Origin: Nocardioides jensenii JCM 1364 = NBRC 14755
GTDB lineage: Bacteria; Actinomycetota; Actinomycetes; Propionibacteriales; Nocardioidaceae
NCBI RefSeq assembly: GCF_001552535.1
Contig: NZ_BCRJ01000004.1
Coordinates: forward strand, 1 to 64,000
DNA length: 64,000 bases
Direction: 5' to 3'
This document shows positions 31,532-39,338 of the stretch, one piece after another. Position 1 is the first letter of the stretch. The number at the start of each line of letters is the position of its first letter. The translations under genes were made by a program, and so were the position numbers. Under the pieces are notes generated by a model, which saw nothing but the letters and a program-made list of their open reading frames with translations, was not told the DNA's origin and searched no databases.

Positions 31532-31921
31532 ATGGCGGAGCGCACATTGCGCGGAGCCCGGCTCGGAGGCCAGAGCTTCGAGGACGAGCGCGGCATCGAG
31601 TTCGCAGCACGTCAGCAGGTGGGCTATGCCTGCCCGCAGGGTCACAAGTTCGAGGTCCCGATGTCCGTCGAGGCGGACATCCCGGCCAACTGGGAATGCC
31701 CCAGGTGTGGGGCGGTCGCGCTGAACGTCGACGGCATCCTGCCGGAGGCGAAGGCCGAGAAGCCGGCTCGCACCCACTGGGACATGCTGCTCGAGCGTCG
31801 CTCGATCAAGGAGCTCGAAGACATCCTGACTGAGCGGCTGACGCTGCTCCGTGACGGAGAGATCGGCCCGGCGCACCTGCACCGCGCCTCGAAGAGCCGC
31901 AAGAAGAAGACGACGGCCTAG
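31532..31921 (+). CDS. rbpA: RNA polymerase-binding protein RbpA
   Basis: A 129-residue transcription activator restricted to actinobacteria. It starts GARLGGQSFEDERGIEFAAR, has the core with CPQGHKFEVPMSVEADIPAN and WECPRCGAVALNVDG (zinc-finger-like), and the sigma-interaction domain RTHWDMLLERRSIKELEDIL with TERLTLLRDG. RbpA stabilises the open complex of RNA polymerase with the principal sigma factor and influences rifampicin sensitivity. GGAGGTAGCTC lies before the ATG. Its TAG stop overlaps the TAG of the convergent fxsA gene through CTAG. Confidence 0.96.
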   Translation: MAERTLRGARLGGQSFEDERGIEFAARQQVGYACPQGHKFEVPMSVEADIPANWECPRCGAVALNVDGILPEAKAEKPARTHWDMLLERRSIKELEDILTERLTLLRDGEIGPAHLHRASKSRKKKTTA

Positions 31922-32427
31922 TCAGTCGGGTCGTCATCGACGACCTCGCCCTCGACCACGGTTCCCTGTGAACCGGGTCGGGGGCGCTTGTCATTTCCGC
32001 CTCGTCCGTCCCCGGAACCACCGGCGCCGAACGGCAGGTCGGTCACGAGGCGCGCTGCCACGAAGCGAGAGAGTCCCCTGCGCGCCAGGGGTCGGGTGAA
32101 CGGCAGCACGAGCAGCAGTCCGACCACGTCGAGAACGAAGCCTGGCGAGAGCATCAGGATGCCGCCGGCCAGCACGAGGATGCCGTCAGCGATCTCGCGC
32201 GCGGGCATCCGACCACTCGACAGTGCGGCACTGAGCGCCGCCATCGCACGAGCGCCCTCGTGCTTGATCAGCCACGCCCCGAGCAGACTGTCGGCGATCA
32301 GGAGCAGGATCGTCCAGCCCACACCGATCACCTGGCCGACCTGGATCAGCACGTAGAGCTCCAGCAGCGGGATCCCGAAGAACAGGATCGCGAAGAGCCA
32401 GGCGGGGAACCGGCGACGACGGGTCAT
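31918..32427 (-). CDS. fxsA: FxsA-family membrane protein
   Basis: A 169-residue protein with the FxsA pattern: FAILFFGIPLLELYVLIQVG, GWTILLLIADSLLGAWLIKH, and ADGILVLAGGILMLSPGFVL with DVVGLLLVLPFTRPL. There are three to four membrane helices, then a polar tail rich in Gly and Asp. In E. coli, overexpressed FxsA relieves exclusion of phage T7; the native role is unclear. It converges on rbpA with stops sharing CTAG and lies downstream of ppm1 by 19 bases. Confidence 0.92.
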   Translation of the reverse strand: MTRRRRFPAWLFAILFFGIPLLELYVLIQVGQVIGVGWTILLLIADSLLGAWLIKHEGARAMAALSAALSSGRMPAREIADGILVLAGGILMLSPGFVLDVVGLLLVLPFTRPLARRGLSRFVAARLVTDLPFGAGGSGDGRGGNDKRPRPGSQGTVVEGEVVDDDPTD

Positions 32428-32446
32428 CGCGCGCCCATCGATGTGC

Positions 32447-33199
32447 TCATCGGCGCCGGAAGGTGCGCTTGATGCGGGCCCAACGCTCGTGCAGGCCCCA
32501 CCGGGTGATCCGCTTGAGGGACTCGCTGGCCACGGACCCGCTCATCTTGGAGTCGCCGCGCTCCCGCTCGATGAACTCGATCGGGACCTCGACGACCGTG
32601 CCACCGGTCTGCAGGGTGCGCCAGGCCATGTCGGTCTGGAACACGTAGCCGGTTGACTCGACGGTGTCGATGTCGATCGCTTCCAGCGTGCTTCGCCTGA
32701 AGACCCGGAATCCGGCCGTGGCGTCCTTGATCTTCACGCCCAGAAGCATCCGGACGTAGAGGTTGCCCCCGCGGGAGAGGAACTCACGCGATCTGGGCCA
32801 GTTGACCACCGAGCCACCCGGGATCCACCGCGAGCCGATGACCAGGTCGGCGTCCTCGAGCGCGTCCAGGAGCCGGTGCAGCTGCTCGGGCTGGTGCGAC
32901 CCGTCGGCGTCCATCTCGCCGATCACGTCGAAGCCCAGGTCGAGGGCGACCCGGAAGCCGTGCAAGTAGGCCGCGCCCAGGCCCGCCTTCTCGGTGCGGT
33001 GCACGACCGTGATCTGGGGATCGGCCTCGGCCAGCTTGTCGGCGAGCTTGCCGGTGCCGTCGGGCGAGTTGTCGTCGACGATCATCACGTCGACCCCCGG
33101 CTGAGCCTCACGCAGGCGCGAGACGATCCACTCGATGTTGAGCGACTCGTTGAAGGTCGGAATCACCATCACGACGCGGCCCAGTCCGTCGTACGTCAC
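32447..33199 (-). CDS. ppm1: Polyprenol monophosphomannose synthase (glycosyltransferase family 2)
   Basis: A 250-residue glycosyltransferase that moves mannose from GDP-mannose to polyprenyl phosphate, the sugar donor for lipoglycan and protein O-mannosylation. VVMVIPTFNESLNIEWIVSR begins the GT-A domain; VDDNSPDGTGKLADKLAE, GLGAAYLHGFRVALDLGFDV and GEMDADGSHQPEQLHRLLDA carry the donor-binding and metal-binding aspartates; DATAGFRVFRRSTLEAID is typical of DPM synthases. The GTG start overlaps the lnt stop (GTGA). In mycobacteria Ppm1 and Lnt are one protein; here they are separate but coupled. Confidence 0.93.
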   Translation of the reverse strand: MTYDGLGRVVMVIPTFNESLNIEWIVSRLREAQPGVDVMIVDDNSPDGTGKLADKLAEADPQITVVHRTEKAGLGAAYLHGFRVALDLGFDVIGEMDADGSHQPEQLHRLLDALEDADLVIGSRWIPGGSVVNWPRSREFLSRGGNLYVRMLLGVKIKDATAGFRVFRRSTLEAIDIDTVESTGYVFQTDMAWRTLQTGGTVVEVPIEFIERERGDSKMSGSVASESLKRITRWGLHERWARIKRTFRRR

Positions 33200-34734
33200 G
33201 TGTCGTCCCCTTGGTCGTCCGGTGCGGGTTCCGCCTCATCGGGAGTCCGCTTCCTGCGCTGCAGACGATACGACAGCAGCGGTAGCAACACCGCACCGAG
33301 GGCGAGCGGCACCGAGAGGCGTCCGAGCCACGGCCCGACCACCATCGCCGGCGGCGTGCCGTCGGCCAGGCGGATCTCCTGGACCAGGACGTCCCGGGTG
33401 CGTGGCTCGATCGCGGCGATCACGTTGCCGTCGGGTCCGATCACCCCGCTGCGACCGTTGACGGCGGCCACCACCACCGTGCGACCTGTCTCGAGGGCAC
33501 GCAGTCGGCTGATCGCGAACTGCTGCTCGATCTGACCGGTGTGGATGAACATCGCGTTCGAGGTCTGCACGACGAGCAGGTCGGCACCACGGCGCACCTG
33601 GTCACTGATCGTGTCGTCGTAGGAGACGTCGAAGCAGATGACGTCGGCAACCCGCAGCCCGTCGATGCGCAACGGCTCCACACCCGTGCCGCTGAGCATG
33701 TCGCGCGGGATCATCGCGAGGCGCCCGAAGTTCGAGGCACCGAAGTGCTTGCGATAGGGGATGTACTCCCCGAACGGCACCGGGTGTCGTTTGGTGTAGC
33801 GGTCGCCGGCCCCGGTCACCGGGTCGAAGACGATGCCCTGGTTGAGCACGTGGGCGTCGTCGGCGGCGTCGACGATGGCCCCGACCAGGATCGGTACGCC
33901 GATCATCCGCGACGTCATCACGAGCATCTGCCGGACGCTGAGGTCGCGGAAGGGGTCGACGGCCGTGGTGTTCTCGGGCCAGACAACGAAGCTCGGGCGC
34001 GGTCGCTCACCCCGGTCGACCTGCTCGGCCAGGTCCTGGGTGAGCTGCATGTGGCTCGCGGTGACCTCGCGGTGGTGGGCGATCAGATCGTCACCGTGCC
34101 CCGGCACGTCACCTTGTACGACGGCCACGGTCGCCGTGTTGTCCGAGGTGGCGTGGACCGGGACGAACCACGGGACCACGACGGTCAGGACGGTGGCGCT
34201 GAGGACTCCCCCGGCCAGCACCTGTCGGTCTCGGACGTGCAGCACCGACCACAGCAGCAGCGCCGAGGAGAGTGCGACGAGCAAGCTGACCCCGCTGGCT
34301 CCGATCCACGGGAACCACCGCTCGAACGGGGTGTCGATCGTCGCGAAGGCGACCCGTCCCCAGGTCAGGCCGCTCATCGGCCACGCACCCCGGAAGGTCT
34401 CGACCGCGAGCCACACGACCGCCGACCAGAGCGGCCAGAGGCGACTGCGCGACACCCCGGCCAGCCCGGCACCTGCCAGCGCGAAGTAGAGCGCCTCGAA
34501 CCCGGAGAGAGCCAGCCAGGCGTCGGTCCCGATCACCCGCAGCCAGAAGAGCAGGGTGAGCATGAAGGCCACGCCGAACGCGAGACCGAGCAGGGCAGCG
34601 AACCGCACCGACTGATGCAGCGTGCACCAGAAGAAGAGAGCCAGGGCCAGCGGGAGCAGCACGACGGCGCCGACCGGCTCGAAGGCGAGTCCGAGTGCGA
34701 TCCCGCTGGTCAGGGCGAGCAGGATCCGGAGCAC
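33196..34734 (-). CDS. lnt: Apolipoprotein N-acyltransferase
   Basis: A 512-residue membrane enzyme that adds the third acyl chain to lipoproteins. About 6-7 hydrophobic helices fill residues 1-190, and a nitrilase-like domain follows. The triad is E254 in VVWPENTT, K315 in RYTKRHPVPFGEY, and C367 in VADVICFDVSYDD. A membrane helix near 475-495 and a basic, Asp-rich tail end it. Its stop overlaps the ppm1 start, an arrangement that supports work on lipoproteins and mannosylated envelope parts together. No ribosome site stands out upstream, where a 634-base gap begins. Confidence 0.93.
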   Translation of the reverse strand: MLRILLALTSGIALGLAFEPVGAVVLLPLALALFFWCTLHQSVRFAALLGLAFGVAFMLTLLFWLRVIGTDAWLALSGFEALYFALAGAGLAGVSRSRLWPLWSAVVWLAVETFRGAWPMSGLTWGRVAFATIDTPFERWFPWIGASGVSLLVALSSALLLWSVLHVRDRQVLAGGVLSATVLTVVVPWFVPVHATSDNTATVAVVQGDVPGHGDDLIAHHREVTASHMQLTQDLAEQVDRGERPRPSFVVWPENTTAVDPFRDLSVRQMLVMTSRMIGVPILVGAIVDAADDAHVLNQGIVFDPVTGAGDRYTKRHPVPFGEYIPYRKHFGASNFGRLAMIPRDMLSGTGVEPLRIDGLRVADVICFDVSYDDTISDQVRRGADLLVVQTSNAMFIHTGQIEQQFAISRLRALETGRTVVVAAVNGRSGVIGPDGNVIAAIEPRTRDVLVQEIRLADGTPPAMVVGPWLGRLSVPLALGAVLLPLLSYRLQRRKRTPDEAEPAPDDQGDDT

Positions 34735-35368
34735 CCGGCAAGGCTACCCGCGCGGACCCCTGCAGGCGCGGGAGGACCGACCAACCCTTCGGACCTCCTC
34801 ACCGGCGACTGGCGGCCGTCGGTGCGAAGTTGTCTACGGAGCTCGTGGTCCTCCCGCATCCGCCCTCGAGCGGCGGCACCGACCTCCGCGAGCCATCGGG
34901 GACCGGCACGTGGTGCTCGCACCGTCTCCGACGGCCACCTGGACGCCGGTCCGCCATCACGATCTGCATGGACGGACCCCGGCACTTTTGCCCACGACAC
35001 CGGGCACTGTCAACCTGGCGATGACCTGCACAAACGTGTGTTGTCGCAGGTCAGGGCGATGGCTTCGACACCAAGAATTCACCACTGATTTCCACCGCCT
35101 TCGGCGTGTCTCCCGCGACACGCCGAGAGGGTGCCCTAAGGCGCACGTCTGCCCGCTCCCGGAGCGACCCAACGGTCCCCCGAGGCAGCCCTGCCGCCCG
35201 CGCATCCCCCTCGGCTCGCACGCCGTCCATCCAGATGACAACATGTCAGGAGATTTTGCGGTGCAAAGTTTGATTCGCAGAACAATCTCCATCTACGCTG
35301 GTGGTTGAGGCACACATCACACGCGTGAGGCCTCGCGCCCAGTCGTCGTACCCCATCAGGAGACCCCG
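34735..35368. other. 634-base gap before the kamA-type gene
   Basis: I see no convincing gene here; the open frames lack ribosome sites and family motifs. Two structured spots are visible: GACCTGC (35023-35029) paired with GCAGGTC (35046-35052) around ACAA/TTGT, and TCGGCGTGTC (35101-35110) paired with GACACGCCGA (35117-35126). The last 100 bases are relatively AT-rich (GGTGCAAAGTTTGATTCGC) and are the best place for the promoter of the aminomutase gene. Confidence 0.6.
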
Positions 35369-36823
35369 ATGAGCATCGAGACCTCGATCGCCACCCTCAC
35401 CGGCCAGCCGTACCCCTACCGCCGCGACGAGCTCGTCGAACCCGACTGGACCCGGTTCCCGGGGTGGAAGGACGTCACGGTCGCCGAGTGGGAGTCCGTG
35501 CAGTGGCAACGTGCCCACTGCGTCAAGAACCTCAAGCAGCTGCGCGAACTGCTCGGCGACCTGGTCGACGAGCGCTTCTACGCCGACCTGGAACGCGACC
35601 AGTCCGAGCGGGCCACGATGTCGATGCTCGTGCCGCCCCAGATGATGAACACGATGGCGCCGCACGACGACCCGGCGGGGCCGGGGTCGTTGACGGACGC
35701 GTTCTACGCCGACCCGGTGCGCCACTACATGCTGCCGGTCTTCTCCGACCGGCGTACCGACTGGCCCTCGCACCCGCACGCCACCCGCGACTCGCTGCAC
35801 GAGCACGACATGTGGGTGGCCGAGGGGCTGACCCACCGCTACCCGACCAAGGTGCTGGCCGAGCTGCTCCCGACCTGCCCGCAGTACTGCGGCCACTGCA
35901 CCCGCATGGACCTGGTCGGCAACTCCACCCCGGTGATCGCCAAGCTCAAGTTCACCGCGAAGCCGGTCGACCGGCTCGACTCGATGATGGACTACCTGCG
36001 TCGTACGCCGTCCGTGCGTGACGTGGTCGTCTCGGGCGGCGACGTGGCGAACATGCCGTGGGCCCGGCTCGAGGACTTCCTGATGCGGCTGCTCGAGATC
36101 GAGAACATCCGCGACGTGCGTCTGGCCACCAAGGCGTTGATGGGGCTCCCGCAGCACTGGCTCCAGGACGACGTCGTCGAGGGCATGACCCGGGTCGCCA
36201 CGCTGGCCCGGTCGCGCGGGGTGTCGATCGCGATCCACACCCACGTCAACCACGCGAACTCCGTGACCCCGCTGGTGGCCAAGGCCGCAGCGACCATGCT
36301 CGAGACCGGCGTCCGCGACGTGCGCAACCAAGGGGTGCTGCTCAACGGGGTCAACGCCGACCCGCACGCCCTGCTCGACCTGTGCTTCCGCCTGCTCGAC
36401 GGCGCGCAGATCATGCCCTACTACTTCTACATGTGCGACATGATCCCGTACTCGGAGCACTGGCGGGTCTCGGTGGCCGACGCACAGCGACTGCAGCACC
36501 ACATCATGGGGTACCTGCCCGGCTTCGCGACGCCTCGCATCGTCTGCGACGTGCCGTTCGTCGGCAAGCGCTGGGTGCACCAGCTGGCGTCGTACGACCA
36601 GGTGCGTGGCATCTCCGGCTGGACCAAGAACTACCGCACCTCGATCGAGGCGCAGGACGCCGACGCTCTCTCCCGGGAGTACCACTACTACGACCCGATC
36701 CACACCCTGCCGGTCGAGGGCCAGCAGTGGTGGGCCGAGCACGGAAATCTCGACGAATCCGCGCTGCTGGCCGCCGAGGTCGCCGAGGCCTCACGGCGTA
36801 CCGCCGCGCTGCAGGCCCACTGA
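35369..36823 (+). CDS. KamA-family radical SAM aminomutase (lysine 2,3-aminomutase-like)
   Basis: A 484-residue radical SAM, PLP-dependent enzyme. The Fe-S motif is CPQYCGHC with C170, C174 and C177 (CxxxCxxC). VVVSGGDVANMP (219-230) is the family GGD strand, and IVCDVPFVGKRW places K400 where lysine 2,3-aminomutase has its PLP lysine, though the usual glycine-rich run before it is replaced. Members interconvert alpha- and beta-amino acids; lysine, glutamate and other substrates are known, and this sequence does not settle which. No other lysine-fermentation genes are near. GGAGACCCCG precedes the ATG and a 13-bp terminator follows. Confidence 0.88.
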   Translation: MSIETSIATLTGQPYPYRRDELVEPDWTRFPGWKDVTVAEWESVQWQRAHCVKNLKQLRELLGDLVDERFYADLERDQSERATMSMLVPPQMMNTMAPHDDPAGPGSLTDAFYADPVRHYMLPVFSDRRTDWPSHPHATRDSLHEHDMWVAEGLTHRYPTKVLAELLPTCPQYCGHCTRMDLVGNSTPVIAKLKFTAKPVDRLDSMMDYLRRTPSVRDVVVSGGDVANMPWARLEDFLMRLLEIENIRDVRLATKALMGLPQHWLQDDVVEGMTRVATLARSRGVSIAIHTHVNHANSVTPLVAKAAATMLETGVRDVRNQGVLLNGVNADPHALLDLCFRLLDGAQIMPYYFYMCDMIPYSEHWRVSVADAQRLQHHIMGYLPGFATPRIVCDVPFVGKRWVHQLASYDQVRGISGWTKNYRTSIEAQDADALSREYHYYDPIHTLPVEGQQWWAEHGNLDESALLAAEVAEASRRTAALQAH

Positions 36824-36852
36824 GCCACGAGTTCGTCCGGGGGGACGCTCTG

Positions 36853-36882
36853 ACGGGTGCCATCCTTGTGGATGGCACCCGT
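36853..36882 (+). terminator. Terminator of the kamA-type gene
   Basis: ACGGGTGCCATCC (36853-36865) pairs perfectly with GGATGGCACCCGT (36870-36882) around TTGT, followed by TTGGCGTTTT. This is a strong intrinsic terminator 30 bases after the stop. Confidence 0.92.
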
Positions 36883-36959
36883 TGGCGTTTTCCCTGGGTA
36901 GCGATGAGTCCGGGGGCTGATCGAGGTCCACCCGAGAGACCCCCGACGGAAGGACTCCC

Positions 36960-37433
36960 ATGCAGAAGATCGTCACGAACCTCTGGTTCGACAACAACGC
37001 CGAGGAAGCGATCGACCACTACATCGCGGCGCTCGGTGACGGCAAGGTGCTCAATGTCGTGAGGTACGACGCCACCGGGATGGGCGATGACGGCACCGCC
37101 ATGGCCGTCGAGTTCGAGCTGCTCGGCCAGCGCTTCGTGGGCATCAACGGTGGCCCGATGTTCACCTTCAGCGAGGCGATCTCCTTGGAGGTCCGGTGCG
37201 CCGACCAAGCCGAGATCGACCGAGTCTGGGACGCCCTGGTCGAGGGCGGCACCGAGCAGCCGTGCGGCTGGCTCAAGGACAAGTTCGGCCTGTCCTGGCA
37301 GGTGGGGCCCAGCAACTTCACCGACTTCACGACCGGCGATCCGGAGGCGGTGGCCCGCTTCATGAAGAAGATGCTGTCCACCCAGGGCAAGTTCAACCTT
37401 GCCGAGCTCCAGGCCGCCTACGACGGCAGGTGA
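36960..37433 (+). CDS. PhnB-like VOC-family protein
   Basis: A 157-residue protein of the PhnB/3-demethylubiquinone-methyltransferase-like VOC group: MQKIVTNLWFDNNAEEAIDH with YIAALGDGKV at the start, GPMFTFSEAISLEVRCADQA in the middle, and GWLKDKFGLSWQVGPSNFTD with the FTDFTTGD end. These form dimers with no settled enzymatic role. GGAAGGACTCCC precedes the ATG. It is flanked by two strong terminators and so is a single-gene unit. Confidence 0.9.
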   Translation: MQKIVTNLWFDNNAEEAIDHYIAALGDGKVLNVVRYDATGMGDDGTAMAVEFELLGQRFVGINGGPMFTFSEAISLEVRCADQAEIDRVWDALVEGGTEQPCGWLKDKFGLSWQVGPSNFTDFTTGDPEAVARFMKKMLSTQGKFNLAELQAAYDGR

Positions 37434-37448
37434 GCCCGACCCTGAGAC

Positions 37449-37480
37449 GCGGGTCTCCCCGGTGCGCCGGGGAGACCCGC
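37449..37480. terminator. Terminator between VOC and Lrp genes
   Basis: A 14-bp perfect stem (37449-37462 with 37467-37480, arm GCGGGTCTCCCCGG) closes a TGCG loop. It lies between the convergent PhnB-like gene and the Lrp regulator, so it can work in both directions. Confidence 0.88.
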
Positions 37481-37505
37481 ACAGACCATCAGACGGAGAG
37501 GGCGG

Positions 37506-37946
37506 TCAGCTCGAGACCGGGCGGTTCTCGTAGGGCGTGGAGAGCACGATCGTGGTCCTCGTCGACACGTTGGCGGCTCCCCGGATCCGGGCCAACAGCT
37601 CCTCGAGGTCGCCCGGCGTGGCCACCCGGACCTTGAGGATGTAGGACTCCTCCCCCGCCACCGACCAGCACGACTCGATGTGCGAGATGTCGGCGAGGCG
37701 CTCCGGGTAATCGTCCGGCTGCGACGGGTCGATCGGGGTGATCGAGATGAATGCCGTCAGGGGCAGGCCGGTCTGGTCGTGGTCGATCGTGGCTCCGTAG
37801 CCCTTGATCAGACCCCGCGACTCCAGTCGCTTGACCCTTTGGTGCACGGCCGACGTCGACAGGCCGGTTGCCTTCCCGAGGTCGGTGAAGGACATCCGGC
37901 CGTCGGTCGCCAGCAGGGTGAGGATGGCCCGATCGGTTTCTTCCAC
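37506..37946 (-). CDS. Lrp/AsnC-family transcriptional regulator
   Basis: A 146-residue regulator with an N-terminal helix-turn-helix (TDRAILTLLATDGRMSFTDL, STSAVHQRVKRLESRGLIKG) and a C-terminal RAM ligand-binding domain (DISHIESCWSVAGEESYILK). Lrp/AsnC proteins sense amino acids and control their metabolism. The kamA-type gene 0.7 kb away is a plausible target, though nothing in the sequence proves it. The GTG start at VEETDRAIL fits family length. It is divergent from the exonuclease gene with a 34-base gap, so promoters overlap. Confidence 0.92.
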   Translation of the reverse strand: MEETDRAILTLLATDGRMSFTDLGKATGLSTSAVHQRVKRLESRGLIKGYGATIDHDQTGLPLTAFISITPIDPSQPDDYPERLADISHIESCWSVAGEESYILKVRVATPGDLEELLARIRGAANVSTRTTIVLSTPYENRPVSS

Positions 37947-37980
37947 GCAGGCAGCGTAGCGAAGTGACAGACTGTCCGCC

Positions 37981-38907
37981 GTGACCATCCAGCGACTGAT
38001 GCTCCTCGACACCGCGAGCCTCTACTTCCGGGCCTTCTTCGGCGTTCCCGACTCGATGAAGGCGCCCGACGGCACCCCGGTCAATGCCGTGCGTGGGTTG
38101 ATGGACTTCATCAGCCGGCTGGTCACCGAGTACCAGCCGACCCATCTCGTCTGCTGCTGGGACAACGACTGGCGGCCGCAGTGGCGGGTCGACCTGATCC
38201 CGACGTACAAGGCACATCGCGTGGTCGAGGAGGTGGCCGGTGCCGACCCCGACGTCGAGGAGGTCCCCGACCCGCTGCAGGTGCAGATCCCGATCATCCT
38301 CGCCGTGCTCGAGGCGTTCGGCATCGCGGTCGTGGGCGCCGACGAGATGGAGGCCGACGACGTGATCGGGACCCTGGCCACCGGAGCCGGCATGCCGGTC
38401 GACATCGTCACCGGCGACCGCGACCTCTTCCAACTGGTCGACGACGCCGCTGAGGTGCGGGTCCTCTACACCGCGCGCGGTGTCGGGCGCCACGAGCGCG
38501 TCGACAACGCCTGGGTGCGTGACAAGTACGGCGTGGACGCCACGCAGTACGCCGACTTCGCGACGCTGCGCGGCGACGCCTCCGACGGGCTCCCGGGGGT
38601 GAAGGGCGTCGGGGAGAAGACGGCGGCCACCCTGCTCGGTCGGTTTGTCGACATCAAGACAATCGTGGCCGCTGCCCAGGATCCGGAGGCCGACATGGGC
38701 CCCGGGCCCCGCGGCAAGATCAAGGACGCCGCCGACTACCTGACGGTCGCACCGACCGTGGTCGCCGTACGCCGCGACCTCGACCTGGGCGAGCTCGACC
38801 TCACCATGCCGCGTACGCCGGCCGACCCCGAGCGGGTCGTCGAGCTCGACCAGCAGTGGGACCTGGGCAGCTCGGCCGTCCGACTGGTCGAGGCACTGCA
38901 GGGCTGA
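37981..38907 (+). CDS. 5'-3' exonuclease (FEN family)
   Basis: A 308-residue flap-type nuclease like the N-terminal domain of DNA polymerase I. MLLDTASLYFRAFFGVPDSM opens the PIN-like core; EADDVIGTLATGAGMPVDIV and TGDRDLFQLVDD contain the acidic metal ligands; LRGDASDGLPGVKGVGEKTA is the helix-hairpin-helix and helical-arch end that binds DNA. It should remove flaps or RNA primers. The GTG start is 34 bases from the divergent Lrp gene. Confidence 0.93.
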   Translation: MTIQRLMLLDTASLYFRAFFGVPDSMKAPDGTPVNAVRGLMDFISRLVTEYQPTHLVCCWDNDWRPQWRVDLIPTYKAHRVVEEVAGADPDVEEVPDPLQVQIPIILAVLEAFGIAVVGADEMEADDVIGTLATGAGMPVDIVTGDRDLFQLVDDAAEVRVLYTARGVGRHERVDNAWVRDKYGVDATQYADFATLRGDASDGLPGVKGVGEKTAATLLGRFVDIKTIVAAAQDPEADMGPGPRGKIKDAADYLTVAPTVVAVRRDLDLGELDLTMPRTPADPERVVELDQQWDLGSSAVRLVEALQG

Positions 38908-38960
38908 GGCTGGATCCACCCCGGGCCGGCAGACGGAAGGACCCGGGTAGGTTGGCGGTC

Positions 38961-39329
38961 ATGTCGCGTCGTGCCCTCACCGTCCTGGCCCTCGACCTCG
39001 TGCTGGTCGTCGTCTTCGCTGCGATCGGCCGTGCGGAGCACGACAAGGGCAACGTGGTCCTGGGGGTCCTCGACACCGCGTGGCCGTTCCTGACCGGCGT
39101 ACTGGTCGGCTGGCTGCTGATTCGTCAGCTCGGCAGGCGCGAGGCCACCGACATCGGGTCTGGCATCACGGTGGTGATCAGTGCCGTGGTCGTCGGGATG
39201 CTGCTCCGCGTGGTCACCGGCGACGGCACCGCGTTCTCGTTCATCGTCGTGGCCACGCTGGTGCTGGGCGTGTTCCTGATCGGATCACGCGCCGTGCACG
39301 GATGGGCTCTGGGGCGAGCCGCGCGCTAG
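38961..39329 (+). CDS. DUF3054-family membrane protein
   Basis: A 122-residue protein with four predicted helices: TVLALDLVLVVVFAAIGRAE, TAWPFLTGVLVGWLLIRQ, GITVVISAVVVGMLLRVVTG and VVATLVLGVFLIGSRAVHG. The pattern GRAEHDKG and WP(F)LTG is characteristic of the actinobacterial DUF3054 family, whose role is not known. It follows the exonuclease gene by 53 bases and converges with helY. Confidence 0.88.
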   Translation: MSRRALTVLALDLVLVVVFAAIGRAEHDKGNVVLGVLDTAWPFLTGVLVGWLLIRQLGRREATDIGSGITVVISAVVVGMLLRVVTGDGTAFSFIVVATLVLGVFLIGSRAVHGWALGRAAR

Positions 39330-39338
39330 GCGGTCGGG

